The notes below the pieces were generated by a model. That model was not told where the DNA came from. It saw nothing but the letters and a program-made list of their open reading frames with translations, and searched no databases. Shown here in pieces: positions 15,086 through 24,203 of a DNA stretch of 64,000 nt. The stretch comes from Bacteroidales bacterium (lineage in GTDB: Bacteria; Bacteroidota; Bacteroidia; Bacteroidales; P3). How positions within the stretch are numbered: position 1 is the stretch's first letter; every line of letters starts with the position of its first letter. A program made the translations under genes and the position numbers. Where the stretch lies: positions 46,311 through 110,310 of the forward strand of contig JAFZXE010000013.1 of NCBI GenBank assembly GCA_017616895.1, in the 5' to 3' direction.

Positions 15086-16903
15086 TTATTTCTTTTTAGT
15101 AAGTATCGTATAGGTAAGTCCTGCAAGGAAGGTTATGCGCTGCGAAGGATAGTTAGACCACAAGTAGTAACGCTGATAGCAGAGGTTGTCGGCCTTGATG
15201 AAAAAGGACAGCGCCCGGTTGTGGCGGTACTCAAGTTCGGCACTCAAACCATAGCGCAACGGCAGAGTCTCCGTGACACCCGTAGCATCCGGCTGGCTGC
15301 CCCTCACCTGCCCTATCACCAACGCTTCGAGTCCAAAGAGCCACTTGTCGCGATAGTTGAACTTGGCCGTAACGAATGCATCGAAATCGGGACGGTAGGG
15401 CAAAGTCTTGTCGGTGTAATAATAGTAGTTGCCGCCGAGCGAGATATTGAGCATCTCGTCGTTCACAAACGAGAAGCAACCACCCGCCTTCACGCGGTTG
15501 TAGTCGAGGTAGAGCGGCTCATAGACGTTTTTCAGTACATAGTTGGTGTCGAGTTGGAAACAGAGGTCGTTCTTGAACATATTGAACTCGCCGTATAGTT
15601 TCATCTCAAGTTTTTTACTGAAATTTACACGCATACGCAGATAGAAGTCGTAGTGCGAGGTGCCTCGCAATGTGGCATACGGGCCAACGTACGGGTTCAC
15701 CTGCCGAATCACGTCCAAGCTGTTGGCATCCATACCTCCGACAGCGCCGAGGCTGAGGTTGAGACGCTCCTTGAAGAACGACTTGCTTAGCTCAACATCG
15801 GGATAGAAGTGGAAGTGAGTGGTATCGGCATAGTCGAAATTCTCGATGTTTGCCGTAAAACCGCCATGCACTTTGAATGTGCCAAGCAGAAATTCTATAT
15901 AAGGATTGATGTCGAACAGGTTGCGGAAAGCAGACTGTGTGGTTGGAGCCGCACCCGTGTAACCAAGAGGCATGGACATTCCGCCCACAGGTTTGACCGT
16001 ACTACGATAGCCATCCCACACAAGGTGGAAGTATGCAACCGATTTGTACTTCTTTTTCTTGCCCATGTTGAAGGTGTAATGCAAGTCGCCGTCGAAATTC
16101 AGGTTCAACTCGCTCTGCTTGTACAACGCCCAGAGGTTAGAAACATTCAGGTTGGCCGAATAGCCAAGAGCGTTTGTGCTGAGGTCACGTACACCGAAAT
16201 TCCATGCAAGGCGGTTATAGAGCGCGCGGTAGTCTTTGACATGCAGCGAGTCGCGGTAATTGACAGTGTTGCTGTGAGTGCCAAAGAGTACAGAGTCGTA
16301 GATATGCAAGGTGGAATCGTTGAAACCATAGTAGAGGTTATAGTCGTTTTCAAACGAAAGGTCTGTCGAGAGCTGCACTTTGTCGCCTACGATGAACTTG
16401 CCGAACAAGGTCGCTCCTGTCTGCGAAAAATGGTTCTTTCCATAATAGGATGACGGGAAATCAACACCCTTCTTACGTTTGCCTATTGTACCCCACGAAG
16501 AATTATGGGTCACAAAGGCGCCATAGTTGATTTTCTTGCTCCTTGTGCTGTTGTAGTAGAATTCGGCCATTGGCGACCAATAGTTACCAAATCCCAGACG
16601 GAGATAATTATTGTAGAGCCTAGTGGTAGGCTCACCAATTATTTTCGCCGCCTTTATGCGAGTGGGCGAATAAAGCGACGTGAGCCGACGTGTTGTCACG
16701 TCGTATGTGAACTTGTGACGCAACGCGGTGGAGGTATCGCCGATTTGCGGTGCCACATTGATTTTGTTGAATTCACCTATTTCCGGACGATATGTGCCCG
16801 TAACAGTCACACTCTCGTTGAACGTCTCGTCTTTTGACTGCGCAAACGTCTGCGACTGATGCACAATCAAAACCGAAAGAATTATTGCGAAAGTCTTTTT
16901 CAT
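15086..16903 (-). CDS. outer-membrane beta-barrel protein (TonB-receptor-like), unknown substrate
   Basis: A signal peptide (MKKTFAIILSVLIVHQSQ then TFAQ) is followed by a region with VTVTGTYRPEI that resembles a TonB-receptor beginning. The rest shows repeated amphipathic strands (YLRLGFGNYWSPMAEFYYN and similar) ending in TFLAGLTYTILTKKK, as in outer-membrane barrels. It lacks a clear plug domain and is 605 residues, shorter than SusC proteins. It is 34 bases after a large TPR lipoprotein-like gene and 15 before folC. I infer an outer-membrane pair made of this barrel and the periplasmic TPR protein. Confidence 0.7.
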   Translation of the reverse strand: MKKTFAIILSVLIVHQSQTFAQSKDETFNESVTVTGTYRPEIGEFNKINVAPQIGDTSTALRHKFTYDVTTRRLTSLYSPTRIKAAKIIGEPTTRLYNNYLRLGFGNYWSPMAEFYYNSTRSKKINYGAFVTHNSSWGTIGKRKKGVDFPSSYYGKNHFSQTGATLFGKFIVGDKVQLSTDLSFENDYNLYYGFNDSTLHIYDSVLFGTHSNTVNYRDSLHVKDYRALYNRLAWNFGVRDLSTNALGYSANLNVSNLWALYKQSELNLNFDGDLHYTFNMGKKKKYKSVAYFHLVWDGYRSTVKPVGGMSMPLGYTGAAPTTQSAFRNLFDINPYIEFLLGTFKVHGGFTANIENFDYADTTHFHFYPDVELSKSFFKERLNLSLGAVGGMDANSLDVIRQVNPYVGPYATLRGTSHYDFYLRMRVNFSKKLEMKLYGEFNMFKNDLCFQLDTNYVLKNVYEPLYLDYNRVKAGGCFSFVNDEMLNISLGGNYYYYTDKTLPYRPDFDAFVTAKFNYRDKWLFGLEALVIGQVRGSQPDATGVTETLPLRYGLSAELEYRHNRALSFFIKADNLCYQRYYLWSNYPSQRITFLAGLTYTILTKKK

Positions 16904-16937
16904 ATTTGAAATCTATAAGTATCTAAAAAACTTGAAA

Positions 16938-19900
16938 CTAAAACTCATCCCCCAACTCAATCTCAATCGGCTGTTCCTCCTGCGGCTGGGCTATGGATTC
17001 GGAAGCAACTATTGCGTCGTATTTCGACTGCGCAAGACGCACCAAATCCTCTCCGTCATAATTATCGATAATACTTTGGAGTGTCTGTTTTGCCTGCAGG
17101 TTGTTCTCTCGCACATAGAATATATCAGCCCAGAGGATGAAAGTCTTAGCCAGCCAGTAGTCGCTATGCGGCTCGGCTATGATGCGCTCAATGGCAGATT
17201 CAGCCTCGTCGTATTGTTTTTTGTTGAAATAGTTTTCTGCACCGTAATAGGCGGCCTCACCGCTGTATTCACCGTTTGTTGATTTGAGCAGCCGGTTGTA
17301 GCAACGGGTTGCGTTGGCCTCATCGCCGGTGCTCTTATAGCTACGCGCCATCGAGATATACGCCTCATCGCGCAATTCGTCCGTCACCGAAGAGTTGTCG
17401 GTCAAAGAGGTTGCCGTCGTTATCAAATCGTCATGACTGCCCAAATGAGCATAGCAGCGCATCATGCCCACCGTTCCAGTTGTACGCAATTCTGGCGTTT
17501 CGGCTGTTTGGGAAAGTGCGGTGTAATGCAATAGAGCCTTGGTATAGTCGGTCAGCGAATAGGCAATCTGGGCGGCATTGACCAACGATGTCTCTGTATA
17601 TTGATTGGTATTCACACCTATAACATACTCGTAGTGCGGCAAGGCTCGCTCGTTTTGACCTGTACGGTGTAGGCAATCGGCCAAATAGTAATGTGCAGTG
17701 AGCGAATACTGCCCGTTGGGGAATTTATTGACATAGTTTTCAAAACCTATTATGCTACTCTCACAGTCACCCTCAAAATAACGATTTTGAGCGGCCACAA
17801 ATGTAGTGCTGTCCTGCTCGGAGGTCGAAACCGATATTTTAGCCACTCGCTGCACATAGCTAAAATACTCATCAACACGGTTCTGCTCAACATAGATATT
17901 CTTTATCGTTGCCAACGCATCTCTCGACTCCTCGGTGCCTGGATATTTCTTCAGCAGTTTGTCGAATGCAACCAGTGCTTTGTCGTTCTGACCGAGATTA
18001 TAATGCACCAATCCCATATTCAGCAAAGCATCTTTCACTTTTGAATTATTGGGATAGTCCTTTATGAACTTGTTATAATAGACCAACGCCATCTCGTTAT
18101 TGTTCAACACCGTGTAGGTGTTTGCAATTTCAAGGGTAGCACGAGGGCTGTAAGACGATTCTTTGTAGCGTTCAAATATGGTATTAAGCGTGGCAAGTTT
18201 CTCTTCGCGCTTTCCCATGGCACCTTGACACAAGGCTTTCTGGTAGGTGGCGTAATCGGCGCCATTCACGTCGGCATTGATTACTCGGTCATAGTATCCG
18301 ATGGCCTCGCTGTAGTGCGTCGAAACATAAGCGCAATCGCCCATACGATTGTGAACATCGCCTAGCTGCTGTGGCGTAACCTTTGAACGCTGGCCGCAGA
18401 AATCGTTGAAATAGCCAAGGGCATCATCGTAGCGTTTCTGTTTCATGCAAATATAGCCATAAGTGTATAGAGCTTGCGGGTAGTACGACGACTTCTTTGC
18501 CGGGGTCGAAAGCAGGAAACGATCTATCGCACGATCAGCATTGGAGGTGTTACCGATGCGGTACTGCGCCTCACCGTAAAGGTAACAAGCATCCGACGTC
18601 ACCTCCTTCACTGCGTTAATCTTCATGGCTTTTTCAAAATAGCTGGATGCCTGATCCATCGAGCCTGAATTGAACAACTCAATGCCACGGTTAAGAGCAA
18701 TTCGCTGATACGCCTCGTTGAGGGCGGCATTGCGATCTGGAATTTTCTCAATAAGTGTCAGCGCATCCTTGTAGTTGCGGGTGCTCATAAACAGAGAAGC
18801 CAAGATTTCCTGTATCTCGGTTTTATGTTTGGTGTTCGGATACTGCTTAAGATAATCCTGGAACGAGCGAATGGACTCGTTGTAGGGGTTCATATTCAGC
18901 TCACACGACAGTTTAGCATAGTTAAACAGGGCGTCCTCCTTGATAGCCTTATCGAACTTCATCTGCGATGCCTGCAGAAACGACGACCTGGCCTTCTGTT
19001 TATCGCCAAGCTTAACATAGCAATCTCCCAAGACGTAGAGTGCGTTTTGTGCCACGCTGTCAGTACATACAGTCTTCAGCTCAAGATGTCGAGCCGCAGA
19101 ATCGTATTGATGCAGCATATAGTAGCTATAGCCCATCTGGTAGTGGTTATCTTGAGGAGTACATATCACACCAGCCTCGTTGCGACGAGTTCTTTTCGAT
19201 GGGACGAACTGTTCCACTTTGTGATAATAATTGAGCGCATTACGATAGTCGGCACGATTGAAATACACTTCTGCCACCATCTGAGCAATTTCATCACGCT
19301 TGAACGCATCCTCTCGCGCCAGCAACGACGGCGCTATTTCGAGCAAATCGTCCTCACGACCAAGATAGTAGTATATTCGTGCCGTGTAATTCGGCACTAT
19401 CGAGCCAAATTTCTTGTCGTTCTTTAACTTTTCAAAATTCTTAAGCGCCAACTCATATTCCCCGTCCATATACTGAATATGGGCGTAGTAATAAAGTGCC
19501 GATGTGCCGTACTTCGACTTTGTACCCTGTATGCGTGAGAAAATCTCTTTTGCCTTAGACCGCTCGCCCTGCGACAAGTGACAGTAGGCCTTCTTGAACT
19601 CATACTCGCCACGATGCCCATACTCAACATCCATCGCTGTAACCTGCTTATAGTAGTCTAACGCTTCGGCATACTCGCTGCGCGAATAAAAATAATTACC
19701 CAAATAAAAACGCGCCATATTGCAGCGACTACTCTGCGGATGCAGTCGAAGAAACTCTTCGAGACGGTAGCGTGCATCGTCGTTATCGAGCCGTTCAGAA
19801 CACACTGCCCCATAATAGGCGGCATCAGCATTCTGCGGGTCACTCTGAGCCATTCTGTCATACATGAACTGTGCCGCAGAGTACTTTTCTTTTATAAACA

Positions 19901-20015
19901 AATCGTGAGCCCTCTCGACCTCAGTTTTGGCTCCATTCGACGTTCCCTGAGCCTGCAAAACAGTCACAAACGCCACACAAACAAACGTAAATGCAACAAA
20001 CTTAAACCTTTGCAT
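16938..20015 (-). CDS. large periplasmic tetratricopeptide repeat protein
   Basis: The 1025-residue protein starts with a signal peptide (MQRFKFVAFTFVCVAFVTVL then QAQG). From about residue 28 to 1000 it is a run of TPR and Sel1-like helical pairs; examples are AAYYGAVCSERLDNDDARYR and NMGLVHYNLGQNDKALVAFD. It ends in a short acidic tail (EEQPIEIELGDEF). TPR arrays bind other proteins, and the immediate neighbour is a barrel, so it may act as its periplasmic partner or in outer-membrane assembly, as YbgF-like proteins do. The exact partner is unknown. Confidence 0.85.
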   Translation of the reverse strand: MQRFKFVAFTFVCVAFVTVLQAQGTSNGAKTEVERAHDLFIKEKYSAAQFMYDRMAQSDPQNADAAYYGAVCSERLDNDDARYRLEEFLRLHPQSSRCNMARFYLGNYFYSRSEYAEALDYYKQVTAMDVEYGHRGEYEFKKAYCHLSQGERSKAKEIFSRIQGTKSKYGTSALYYYAHIQYMDGEYELALKNFEKLKNDKKFGSIVPNYTARIYYYLGREDDLLEIAPSLLAREDAFKRDEIAQMVAEVYFNRADYRNALNYYHKVEQFVPSKRTRRNEAGVICTPQDNHYQMGYSYYMLHQYDSAARHLELKTVCTDSVAQNALYVLGDCYVKLGDKQKARSSFLQASQMKFDKAIKEDALFNYAKLSCELNMNPYNESIRSFQDYLKQYPNTKHKTEIQEILASLFMSTRNYKDALTLIEKIPDRNAALNEAYQRIALNRGIELFNSGSMDQASSYFEKAMKINAVKEVTSDACYLYGEAQYRIGNTSNADRAIDRFLLSTPAKKSSYYPQALYTYGYICMKQKRYDDALGYFNDFCGQRSKVTPQQLGDVHNRMGDCAYVSTHYSEAIGYYDRVINADVNGADYATYQKALCQGAMGKREEKLATLNTIFERYKESSYSPRATLEIANTYTVLNNNEMALVYYNKFIKDYPNNSKVKDALLNMGLVHYNLGQNDKALVAFDKLLKKYPGTEESRDALATIKNIYVEQNRVDEYFSYVQRVAKISVSTSEQDSTTFVAAQNRYFEGDCESSIIGFENYVNKFPNGQYSLTAHYYLADCLHRTGQNERALPHYEYVIGVNTNQYTETSLVNAAQIAYSLTDYTKALLHYTALSQTAETPELRTTGTVGMMRCYAHLGSHDDLITTATSLTDNSSVTDELRDEAYISMARSYKSTGDEANATRCYNRLLKSTNGEYSGEAAYYGAENYFNKKQYDEAESAIERIIAEPHSDYWLAKTFILWADIFYVRENNLQAKQTLQSIIDNYDGEDLVRLAQSKYDAIVASESIAQPQEEQPIEIELGDEF

Positions 20016-20060
20016 AAATAAACATCATTTAGTTTATGCCATAAAAATACATAATATAAA

Positions 20061-20090
20061 AAGGTTGTGAGGAAATCCCACAACCCTTTT
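20061..20090 (-). terminator. rho-independent terminator
   Basis: GGTTGTG at 20063-20069 pairs with CACAACC at 20079-20085, flanked by A and T runs on both sides, so it could work in both directions. On the minus strand it follows the thioredoxin-fold gene and separates it from the TPR gene. Confidence 0.75.
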
Positions 20091-20121
20091 ATCAACAGCG
20101 TCTTGTTGAATTGACGACTTA

Positions 20122-21579
20122 CTATCGTCCACCGTTCAGGAAGAAGCCCTTCTTCTCTGCCTCTTTCTTCTCAACCCAAGGTGGATTCACCAGCAAACCA
20201 GAGCCAGGCGATGGGGTTACAGAATATTGCAACTTGCCATCCGGATTGATAAGTAAAAACGTCGGAAAACTCACAACGCTATAACGTTCGAGCAACTTAA
20301 AGTTATTGTTGAAATGCAACCATGTCCAATTGTACCGCGAACCTTTCTTATTGTTTCGCAGGAAATGGTACATTTTCTGAAATTCGCGGTCGCAGCATAT
20401 CGTCACAAATTCAACATTTTTGCTACGAGAATAGATACTATCCTTGAAATACGCCAGCGTTTCTATCTCCTTTAACGAGTGAGGTTCGCCTACTCTTACA
20501 AACGACAGATATATCCACTTACCTTTAAATGAGTCCAAGCTCACCATCTTCTTATCCACATCTGGCAGAGTAAACGTTGCCACATCGCCGCCTTTGCTCT
20601 TCTGCGAGAACATCGAGAGCAAGTTCCTTATCAGTTCACGGTGTTCCGGGAACTTGGTTTTCGAACGGAGGTTTTCGAGTGCCGCAACCACTTTGTCCTG
20701 CTTATAGACTTTGGTTTTGTAATAACTCTCCTTAAGCGCCTGTATTGCCACAAGTTCGCGAATTTGTTCATTGCGCAGCAGAGGGTCAAGACCTATGGAA
20801 TCCATGTAGGTCCCCATGTTTCCATTGTTTATCCAACGGCTCAACTTGTGTATGTTGTTATATCGGTTACCCCCCGAAATGCTGTTGGCGAACACCGTGA
20901 AAAAAAGCGTCATATAGTTCTCGTCGTAATAGAGAGGCGGCTGGTTGGCGATGTACTTATTGTACATATTTTTGCGCGAGTCAAAACTAAGCTTGTACTT
21001 CAACTCTGCCAATGAGAACTTCTTGTAGCGGTTGAAGAAGGCATTCTTTCCATCCGGGAATTTTTTATCAACCAATAATGCCAGAGTGTCAAAATATCGG
21101 CGCTGCGGACGAAACTTCTGATCAAAATAGTAACGATTGACAGATATAAAACTATCGACAAACGCATCAAGAGCATTAATTTTCAAGTTTACCTCATCCT
21201 TCGGCAAGTTTTCAAAGACCACAGGCAACGCCTCTGGCGAAAGGTGTATATTGCGTCTCTCGTCTATCGACCAGTCAAACTTTGGTATCAGAACTTCATA
21301 AGTGCGGCCCGGTTCCACATAGAACGACTGAGTATAATTCTCCACCTGAAGAAAAACAAGTGTGGTGTATTTTGCATACATCTTCAACTCGAACCCCGAT
21401 GCTCCTATAATACTGTTGTCGAGCAACACTTCAGTACGGCTCAGCTGGTCACTATATTTGTATAGTTCAATCTCTTTTCCATCTGCGTTTGCGGCCTTGC
21501 CCTTTATAGTAATGTTGGGCGTCTGCGAAAACGCAGAAACCACCGAGAAGAAAAAGAGTACCAATAATATTCGCTTCAT
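20122..21579 (-). CDS. secreted thioredoxin-fold protein (TlpA/DUF4369-like) without CxxC
   Basis: The 485-residue protein has a signal peptide (MKRILLVLFFFSVVSAF then SQ). Residues 22-110 look like the DUF4369-type beta domain (ITIKGKAANADGKEIEL). A helical middle follows, and from about residue 345 a thioredoxin-like domain (LDSFKGKWIYLSFV ... YSVVSFPTFLLINPDGKLQ) with the cis-Pro loop SFP. The redox motif WCxxC is absent; the position reads VRVGEPHSLKE, so no disulfide chemistry is expected. It lies 51 bases after the NlpC/P60 gene. I infer a binding or scaffold role; this is uncertain. Confidence 0.78.
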   Translation of the reverse strand: MKRILLVLFFFSVVSAFSQTPNITIKGKAANADGKEIELYKYSDQLSRTEVLLDNSIIGASGFELKMYAKYTTLVFLQVENYTQSFYVEPGRTYEVLIPKFDWSIDERRNIHLSPEALPVVFENLPKDEVNLKINALDAFVDSFISVNRYYFDQKFRPQRRYFDTLALLVDKKFPDGKNAFFNRYKKFSLAELKYKLSFDSRKNMYNKYIANQPPLYYDENYMTLFFTVFANSISGGNRYNNIHKLSRWINNGNMGTYMDSIGLDPLLRNEQIRELVAIQALKESYYKTKVYKQDKVVAALENLRSKTKFPEHRELIRNLLSMFSQKSKGGDVATFTLPDVDKKMVSLDSFKGKWIYLSFVRVGEPHSLKEIETLAYFKDSIYSRSKNVEFVTICCDREFQKMYHFLRNNKKGSRYNWTWLHFNNNFKLLERYSVVSFPTFLLINPDGKLQYSVTPSPGSGLLVNPPWVEKKEAEKKGFFLNGGR

Positions 21580-21630
21580 ATTTCGCGATTTATATTTTTC
21601 AACGTTAGATTTTCAAACGCCAAACCCCAA

Positions 21631-22200
21631 TCACAATTCACCGATCAAAATTTTATCAATCACTCTGCACGCGCAGATATACCGAGAGCGGTAATAGGGT
21701 TCATTCGACGACGACACTCGCACTCCCGTGTTCGAAGCATGGACAAACTTAAATCCTTCAGAGCTCACCTCAGTGACAAGACCTACATGTCCAACAGATT
21801 TACGGTTACGACTACCACCGTAGAACACCAGGTCGCCAGGCTGTATCTCGTCATTTTTCAATCGTGTCCCTTCACGCACCTGCGACGGCGCCGACGGTGA
21901 AAGCGTCAACCCGAACTTGGAATAGACATATCTTACAAATCCAGCACAGTCAAAACCAGCCGGTGTCTTTCCTCCCCAACGGTAAGGAGTGCCTATATAC
22001 TTCATCGCCTCACCAATAATCGTGGCCGACAATACAGTATTAGTTTTGGCTAGAGTGTCTTCCTCCGCCACACCACTAATTGATTCAGAATCCAAGTCAA
22101 TAAAAACTTCCGAAAGATCCGACATCTGAGCTTCGCTAAACTGCGGTGACAAAAAACAAGCCACAAATGGCAAAACAAATAGTAAATATGGTATCCTCAT
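21631..22200 (-). CDS. secreted NlpC/P60 (C40) peptidoglycan peptidase
   Basis: The enzyme cuts peptide bonds in cell-wall peptides. ATG 22200 gives a proper signal sequence (MRIPYLLFVLPFVACFL); the frame upstream to 22230 has a weak start and no signal. PFVAC could also be a lipobox. The catalytic set is present: Cys85 in GFDCAGFVRY, His138 in SVGHVGLV and His154 in FVHASN. YIGTPYRWGGKTPAG precedes the Cys as in the family. It is about 190 residues. It is the first gene after the tRNA-Arg on this strand. Confidence 0.9.
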   Translation of the reverse strand: MRIPYLLFVLPFVACFLSPQFSEAQMSDLSEVFIDLDSESISGVAEEDTLAKTNTVLSATIIGEAMKYIGTPYRWGGKTPAGFDCAGFVRYVYSKFGLTLSPSAPSQVREGTRLKNDEIQPGDLVFYGGSRNRKSVGHVGLVTEVSSEGFKFVHASNTGVRVSSSNEPYYRSRYICACRVIDKILIGEL

Positions 22201-22261
22201 ATAAATTATCTCGTTCGAAATGAGTTGCAAATTTACTACTTTTTTTTATTCTATCAGACGG

Positions 22262-22292
22262 AAAACAAAAAAGACTCGCAAAAGTGCGAGTC
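22262..22292 (-). terminator. terminator after tRNA-Arg
   Basis: Perfect 8-base arms (22273-22280, 22285-22292; GACTCGCA / TGCGAGTC) enclose a 4-base loop. On the minus strand a T-rich run (22262-22272) follows. It lies 11 bases downstream of the tRNA. Confidence 0.85.
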
Positions 22293-22303
22293 TCAATACT
22301 TTG

Positions 22304-22377
22304 TGACTCCTGCAGGATTCAAACCTGCAACCTTCTGATCCGTAGTCAGATGCTCTATTCAGTTGAGCTAAGGAGCC
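22304..22377 (-). tRNA. tRNA-Arg (anticodon ACG)
   Basis: Read on the minus strand, the 74 bases fold as a full cloverleaf. The acceptor GGCTCCT pairs with AGGAGTC (one G-U), the D arm is GCTC/GAGC, the anticodon stem is TCTGA/TCAGA, and the T arm is GCAGG TTTGAAT CCTGC. The anticodon loop CTACGGA gives ACG, which reads CGN Arg codons after deamination of A34. No CCA is encoded. A well-spaced promoter and a terminator surround it, so it is a single-gene unit. Confidence 0.96.
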
Positions 22378-22402
22378 TTGCTTTTCCTCTCGAAAGCGGT
22401 TG

Positions 22403-22434
22403 CAAAAGTACTAACTTTCGCCGTACTGACCAAA
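22403..22434 (-). promoter_or_regulatory. promoter of tRNA-Arg with both elements
   Basis: On the minus strand TTTG (22434-22431) is followed after 20 bases by TACTTTTG (22410-22403). This is the -33/-7 arrangement known for Bacteroidota. The expected start lies about 20 bases before the tRNA 5' end. Confidence 0.75.
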
Positions 22435-22512
22435 TTTTTTTACAAGTTTTATCTCAAACCACTAATTATCAAGTCATCAAGACCAGCGGCTTTTGCACAT
22501 CACACAGTACAT

Positions 22513-23028
22513 TCACTTCACATTGTACACCTCTTTGTACAAAATTTCGCGCATTTCATCAAACTCATCGTCATCCATTTCCAATTTCGACAGGATCATC
22601 ATCGGAACCCGTACGCCGTCGCCGTGATACGAAGGTTGGTAATACTCGTAAGGATTCTGGTAGAATCCCATACTTGTATAAAACTCTATGCGGTGGTCTG
22701 AAGTATCATCATGTGGCAACTCCACCTCTATCACCATCTGCCCGCCATACTGCGACATAAAGTTGAGGAAAACGGCCTTGCCAAAACCATTGTTACGCAA
22801 TTCTTCATCAATGGCAAAATGCTCTACATATACAAACTCGTCAAAAGTCCAATAGGTCAATATTCCTATCGGCTCGTCGTCGTTAGTGGCGACCATGAAA
22901 TGGAAATTATCAGGTCGGTTTTCTAAATCGTCAAATTCCGGACGTTCAACCTCTGGGAAGGCCGATTCAAACAAATTCTCCGCAAAATGCGGATGGTCAG
23001 AGTCTTCTAATGGTGTCAGTTGTATCAT
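22513..23028 (-). CDS. GNAT family N-acetyltransferase
   Basis: The 171-residue protein should transfer an acetyl group from acetyl-CoA. VEHFAIDEELRNNGFGKAVF at about residues 68-87 contains the motif A loop (R-x-x-G-x-G/A) that binds the CoA pyrophosphate. The C-terminal RIEFYTSMGFYQNPYEY is the usual motif B region. The acidic end (KLEMDDDEFDEMREILYKE) is an addition. The acceptor is unknown. It is 49 bases downstream of the barrel gene on the same strand. Confidence 0.88.
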   Translation of the reverse strand: MIQLTPLEDSDHPHFAENLFESAFPEVERPEFDDLENRPDNFHFMVATNDDEPIGILTYWTFDEFVYVEHFAIDEELRNNGFGKAVFLNFMSQYGGQMVIEVELPHDDTSDHRIEFYTSMGFYQNPYEYYQPSYHGDGVRVPMMILSKLEMDDDEFDEMREILYKEVYNVK

Positions 23029-23077
23029 TTATTGTATTGTGATTTTATTATTCAAATATAAGTCCAAAACCTTTTCG

Positions 23078-24016
23078 TCAGTTTTTATTGATAAAAGATG
23101 CCGGCGAGAGGTTAAATCGCAGGAATATGGCATGCTGTGGAGCGAAACCGCTATAACCCTCCAATTTCAAATGCTCATAATAGAAATTGTATCCCAAATC
23201 TATTGTGCCCACTGAATTTTCCCCTGGAAGCAGATAGCTCACCGCCAACCCCGCAAACCCGCCATAACCCACACCGCCTTGGTTGATATACTCATAGGTA
23301 GCCGAGTTCAGCGCAGGGCTATTGCTGCCATAAATATCGAGTATATCGTACGAGCGACCTGCTATCTCCATTGCATTGCTTTTGACTTTAAGGTTGTTAA
23401 GATTAAACCCCAAGTCAACCTCAATAGCAAAACTCTCCGATACATACATACGCTTGGCCACACCGAAATCTATATTGATTCTATCTTCTTGGCCTCCCAC
23501 AGAACACTGAATATATTGATTTGTGTTCTGAAGTATGCCCGTACCGTTGGTGCTGCTGAGATTAAACGCACCGACAGCCGTCAACCTCGACCAGTCAAAC
23601 CTCAAAAGCAAGCCCCATCCAGATTCCCAATCATAGCGAACCCCTAAACCAATTTGGTAAGATAACTTATAGTGCATCTGGCCATACTCCACAATCTGCA
23701 GCTGGTTATAATTTCCTATAGCGCTAGCATCGATGTACTGGTTGGACACCAAATCGTTCCATATTTGATTACCGAAGCGTTCGCTGTGAATCATACGCTC
23801 GAGGTACGTTACCAAATGCATACCCGAAGTATCAACCACGCGGCTCCCCGAATAAAACTCAGCTTGTTTTTTGTTGGCTATCAGCATGCCCACATTGACG
23901 GATACCGAAAGCCCGATAGGTCGATTAGCCCCATAGGGCCTGTGTACGTCCCAATCGTCGGCCAACGCACCCTCGGCCAACAACATTAATGCAATTATGA
24001 TTGCTGATCGTTTCAC
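23078..24016 (-). CDS. outer-membrane beta-barrel protein, PorT-like
   Basis: With GTG 24016 as start the protein is 312 residues with the signal peptide MKRSAIIIALMLLAEGALAD. The rest alternates polar and hydrophobic residues in strands (VRYDWESGWGLLLRFDWS, TIDLGYNFYYEHLKL) and ends in HAIFLRFNLSPAS, as in small barrels of Bacteroidota. The longer frame (TTG 24043) would place the promoter box (24022-24029) inside the gene, so GTG 24016 is favoured, with little or no leader. Substrate or role is unknown. The ECF sigma gene lies just upstream on the same strand. Confidence 0.72.
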   Translation of the reverse strand: MKRSAIIIALMLLAEGALADDWDVHRPYGANRPIGLSVSVNVGMLIANKKQAEFYSGSRVVDTSGMHLVTYLERMIHSERFGNQIWNDLVSNQYIDASAIGNYNQLQIVEYGQMHYKLSYQIGLGVRYDWESGWGLLLRFDWSRLTAVGAFNLSSTNGTGILQNTNQYIQCSVGGQEDRINIDFGVAKRMYVSESFAIEVDLGFNLNNLKVKSNAMEIAGRSYDILDIYGSNSPALNSATYEYINQGGVGYGGFAGLAVSYLLPGENSVGTIDLGYNFYYEHLKLEGYSGFAPQHAIFLRFNLSPASFINKN

Positions 24017-24021
24017 GACTG

Positions 24022-24029
24022 CAAAAGTA
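24022..24029 (-). promoter_or_regulatory. -7 box very close to a GTG start
   Basis: TACTTTTG on the minus strand ends 6 bases before the GTG at 24016, so the transcript is expected to begin at or next to the start codon. Confidence 0.5.
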
Positions 24030-24203
24030 CACAAAAATTTCAAGAAACTGTTTTAATTTGATTGATGGAATTTATTATGCCCATGGACGAGCAGATTTTT
24101 CGGCATGTCGAAGGCGCAATGGGTGTCCATTGTAACTGAGACAAGGCGGGAAATATGCCGTTCATGTGCTTTAAGAAAAACATTGAATCAAATAAAACAG
24201 TTT

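Noticed and set aside
13988-15598. 536-codon plus-strand frame opposite folC and the barrel gene
   Set aside because: It is the shadow of two well-supported minus-strand genes and carries no domain.
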